Shown here: positions 6,962 through 8,324 of the stretch, piece by piece
Numbering within the stretch: position 1 is the stretch's first letter
Layout of the letters: every line of letters begins with the position of its first letter
From: Lutibacter sp.
GTDB lineage: Bacteria; Bacteroidota; Bacteroidia; Flavobacteriales; Flavobacteriaceae
Assembly (NCBI GenBank): GCA_004195315.1
Contig: SDWL01000081.1
Span: 1 to 8,324 of the forward strand
Direction: 5' to 3'
DNA: 8,324 nt
The notes under the pieces: model-generated
What the model was told of the DNA's origin: nothing
Seen by the model: the letters and a program-made list of their open reading frames with translations, nothing else
The model's database searches: none
Position numbers and translations under genes: made by a program

Positions 6962-6974
6962 AACTCATTTTAAC
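6938..6974. promoter_or_regulatory. Four phased TTAAC direct repeats, putative response-regulator operator
   Basis: TTAAC occurs at 6938, 6949, 6960 and 6970, spaced 11, 11 and 10 bp, so all copies face one side of the helix. Tandem repeats at one-turn spacing are typical of sites for OmpR/PhoB-type response regulators. The pattern resembles the TTAACA repeats of Bacillus PhoP boxes and, on the other strand, the GTAAA-N5-GTAAA CpxR box. That likeness is analogy only. The array lies about 41-77 bp upstream of the inferred htrA start site. Confidence 0.5.
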
Positions 6975-7023
6975 ATTTTATTTTTGAGTTATTATTTTAC
7001 TACAAAAACTACATTGAATTTCT

Positions 7024-7031
7024 TACATTTG
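7024..7031 (+). promoter_or_regulatory. Putative -7 element of dapF
   Basis: TACATTTG matches TAnnTTTG exactly and ends 5 bp before the dapF ATG. If it is used, transcription would start at or next to the start codon and the mRNA would be leaderless or nearly so. No TTG lies 17-23 bp upstream; the nearest, at 6984-6986, is 37 bp away. Confidence 0.4.
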
Positions 7032-7036
7032 CATTA

Positions 7037-7816
7037 ATGAAAATACATTTTTACAAATATCAAGGAACGGGAAACGATTTTATTCTGATTGATAATAGAA
7101 ATAATACGTTTCCAAAAAAAGATGTAAAACTAATCCAAAAATTGTGTGATAGACGTTTTGGAATTGGAGCTGATGGATTAATTTTATTAGAATCTTCAGA
7201 AAAAAGCGATTTTACCATGATATATTTTAATGCTGATGGCAGCGAAGGTACTATGTGTGGGAACGGAGGGAGATGTATAGTGGCTTTTGCTAAACAATTA
7301 AATATTATTGGAAAAGAAACCACGTTTGTAGCCGTTGACGGATTACATTTTGCTTCTATAAAGAACGATAGCGTAAATTTACAAATGATTGATATTAATA
7401 CTGTTGAAGAATTTGAAAATTATTCATTTTTAAATACAGGTTCACCACATCACGTTTGCTTTAATGATAACATTACCAACATTAATATTAAAAAATTAGG
7501 ATCAAAAATAAGATACGGAGCACCTTATTTCAACGAAGGTACCAACGTAAATTTTGCTGAACAAATTTCAGAAAATTCATTTAAAGTCAGAACGTATGAA
7601 CGTGGTGTTGAAGACGAAACTTTAGCATGTGGAACTGGCGTTACTGCTGTTGCAATTGCTGCAAATAAATTGAATAAAACAAAAGATAACACCATAAATA
7701 TTGAAGTTTTAGGTGGACATTTAGAAGTTTCATTTAAAAGAGAAGGGAATTCTTATACTAATGTATTTTTAAAAGGTCCAGCTCAATTCGTTTTTGAAGG
7801 AAATATTACAATTTAA
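7037..7816 (+). CDS. dapF: Diaminopimelate epimerase
   Basis: DapF converts LL-diaminopimelate to the meso form, the precursor for lysine and the peptidoglycan cross-linking residue, in the cytoplasm. It uses two cysteines and no cofactor. In these 259 residues the N-terminal motif YQGTGNDFILIDNR (8-21) is followed by FGIGADGLI (41-49). The first catalytic site is MCGNGGRC with C74, and the second is ACGTGVTA with C198. ERGVEDET (188-195) precedes it, as usual. The length is slightly short for the family (about 260-280), but both halves are complete. The ATG at 7037 is supported by the position of the N-terminal motif. The stop overlaps the next start as TAATG, so the GNAT gene is probably translationally coupled to it. 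Confidence 0.97.
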   Translation: MKIHFYKYQGTGNDFILIDNRNNTFPKKDVKLIQKLCDRRFGIGADGLILLESSEKSDFTMIYFNADGSEGTMCGNGGRCIVAFAKQLNIIGKETTFVAVDGLHFASIKNDSVNLQMIDINTVEEFENYSFLNTGSPHHVCFNDNITNINIKKLGSKIRYGAPYFNEGTNVNFAEQISENSFKVRTYERGVEDETLACGTGVTAVAIAANKLNKTKDNTINIEVLGGHLEVSFKREGNSYTNVFLKGPAQFVFEGNITI

Positions 7817-8305
7817 TGGCAACTTTATTAGGGAAAAATATCAACTTAAGAGCTTTAGAGCCTGAAGATTTAGATTTTTTATTTTCAACAGAAAATGATG
7901 AATCTTTCTGGGAAATAAGTAGTACACAAGCTCCTTATTCAAAATATATTTTGCAAAAATATATTAAAAACTCACATCAAGATATTTATGAAGCTAAACA
8001 ATATAGGTTTGTAATTTGTGATCTTAATAATGCACCAGTGGGATTGATTGATTTATTTGATTTTAATCCTCAACATCAAAGAATTGGTATTGGAATTTTA
8101 ATCACTTCTAAAAATCAAATCAAAGGATATGGCTCTGAAGCAATAGAAATGATTATAGATTATGCTTTTGATTATTTAAATGTGCATCAAATTTTTGCAA
8201 ATATTACATCTGACAATTTAAATAGTATACACCTTTTTGAAAAATTAAATTTTAAACGAGTTGGAATAAAAAAAGATTGGGTGTATTCTAATTCCACTTT
8301 TAAAG
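7816..8305 (+). CDS. GNAT-family N-acetyltransferase, cut by contig end
   Basis: Cytoplasmic acetyl-CoA-dependent acetyltransferase of the RimJ/RimL/SpeG-like GNAT group; the substrate is not identifiable. It begins at the ATG overlapping the dapF stop by one base and reads 163 residues before the adapter. INLRALEPEDLDFLF (9-23) is the typical start of this group. FVICDLNNAPVGLIDLFDF (65-83) gives the central strands. QRIGIGILI (88-96) and the acetyl-CoA loop QIKGYGSEA (101-109) follow, then NSIHLFEKLNFKRVG (136-150). Family members are about 165-180 residues, so only a few C-terminal residues are lost. The reading frame stays open to the window end, but the residues after 163 (AVSYTHL) come from adapter sequence and should be discarded. 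Its operon place beside dapF says nothing firm about substrate. Confidence 0.9.
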
Positions 8306-8324
8306 CTGTCTCTTATACACATCT
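8306..8324. other. Untrimmed Nextera/Tn5 mosaic-end adapter at contig end
   Basis: The last 19 bases, CTGTCTCTTATACACATCT, are exactly the reverse complement of the 19-bp Tn5 mosaic end used in Nextera libraries. They end at the final base of the window. This is library-preparation sequence and not part of the genome. Confidence 0.96.

Noticed and set aside
7060..7323. An 87-residue minus-strand open frame
   Set aside because: It is antisense to dapF across the first catalytic cysteine motif, with no start context or family match.

Overview
The window is AT-rich, tightly packed DNA from a member of the Bacteroidota, most likely the family Flavobacteriaceae. Three things point there: strong A/T codon preference, no clear Shine-Dalgarno sequences before most starts, and promoter elements of the Bacteroidota type (TTG, about 19 bp, TAnnTTTG). 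The protein types agree, including a long GAPDH of about 480 residues and an htrA / dapF / GNAT neighbourhood. The right edge is a contig end: the last 19 bases match the Nextera Tn5 mosaic-end adapter exactly and are not genomic.

Layout: (1) 1-1518, minus: ligA, NAD+-dependent DNA ligase, cut by the left edge so that its C-terminus is missing. (2) 1519-1733: divergent intergenic region with a CRP-like palindrome and a second dyad. (3) 1734-3843, plus: three closely spaced genes encoding a sulfide:quinone oxidoreductase-like flavoprotein, a DsrC/TusE-like protein with a single C-terminal cysteine, and a DsrE2-like protein. (4) 3864-3899: a perfect 16-bp hairpin that serves as a terminator between convergent genes. 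(5) 3904-5349, minus: a long GAPDH with its own promoter. (6) 5470-6876, minus: a membrane-anchored HtrA/DegP-type protease with two PDZ domains and its own terminator. (7) 6877-7036: divergent intergenic region with four helically phased TTAAC repeats that overlap a hairpin. (8) 7037-7816, plus: dapF, overlapping by one base a GNAT acetyltransferase that runs into the contig end.

Most of the window is housekeeping: DNA ligation, glycolysis or gluconeogenesis, envelope protein quality control, and DAP/peptidoglycan precursor synthesis. The exception is the three-gene sulfur cassette. By family knowledge SQR oxidises sulfide to a persulfide or polysulfide and passes electrons to quinone, while DsrE2- and DsrC/TusE-type proteins carry sulfane sulfur on cysteines. 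The cassette therefore looks like a minimal sulfide capture and persulfide relay, with no dsrAB, tusA, rhodanese or hdr genes next to it. Its DsrC-like member has Ser where true DsrC has its second redox cysteine. The final sulfur acceptor is unknown. This cassette, its putative Crp/Fnr-type control region and the TTAAC array upstream of htrA are the parts most worth following up.
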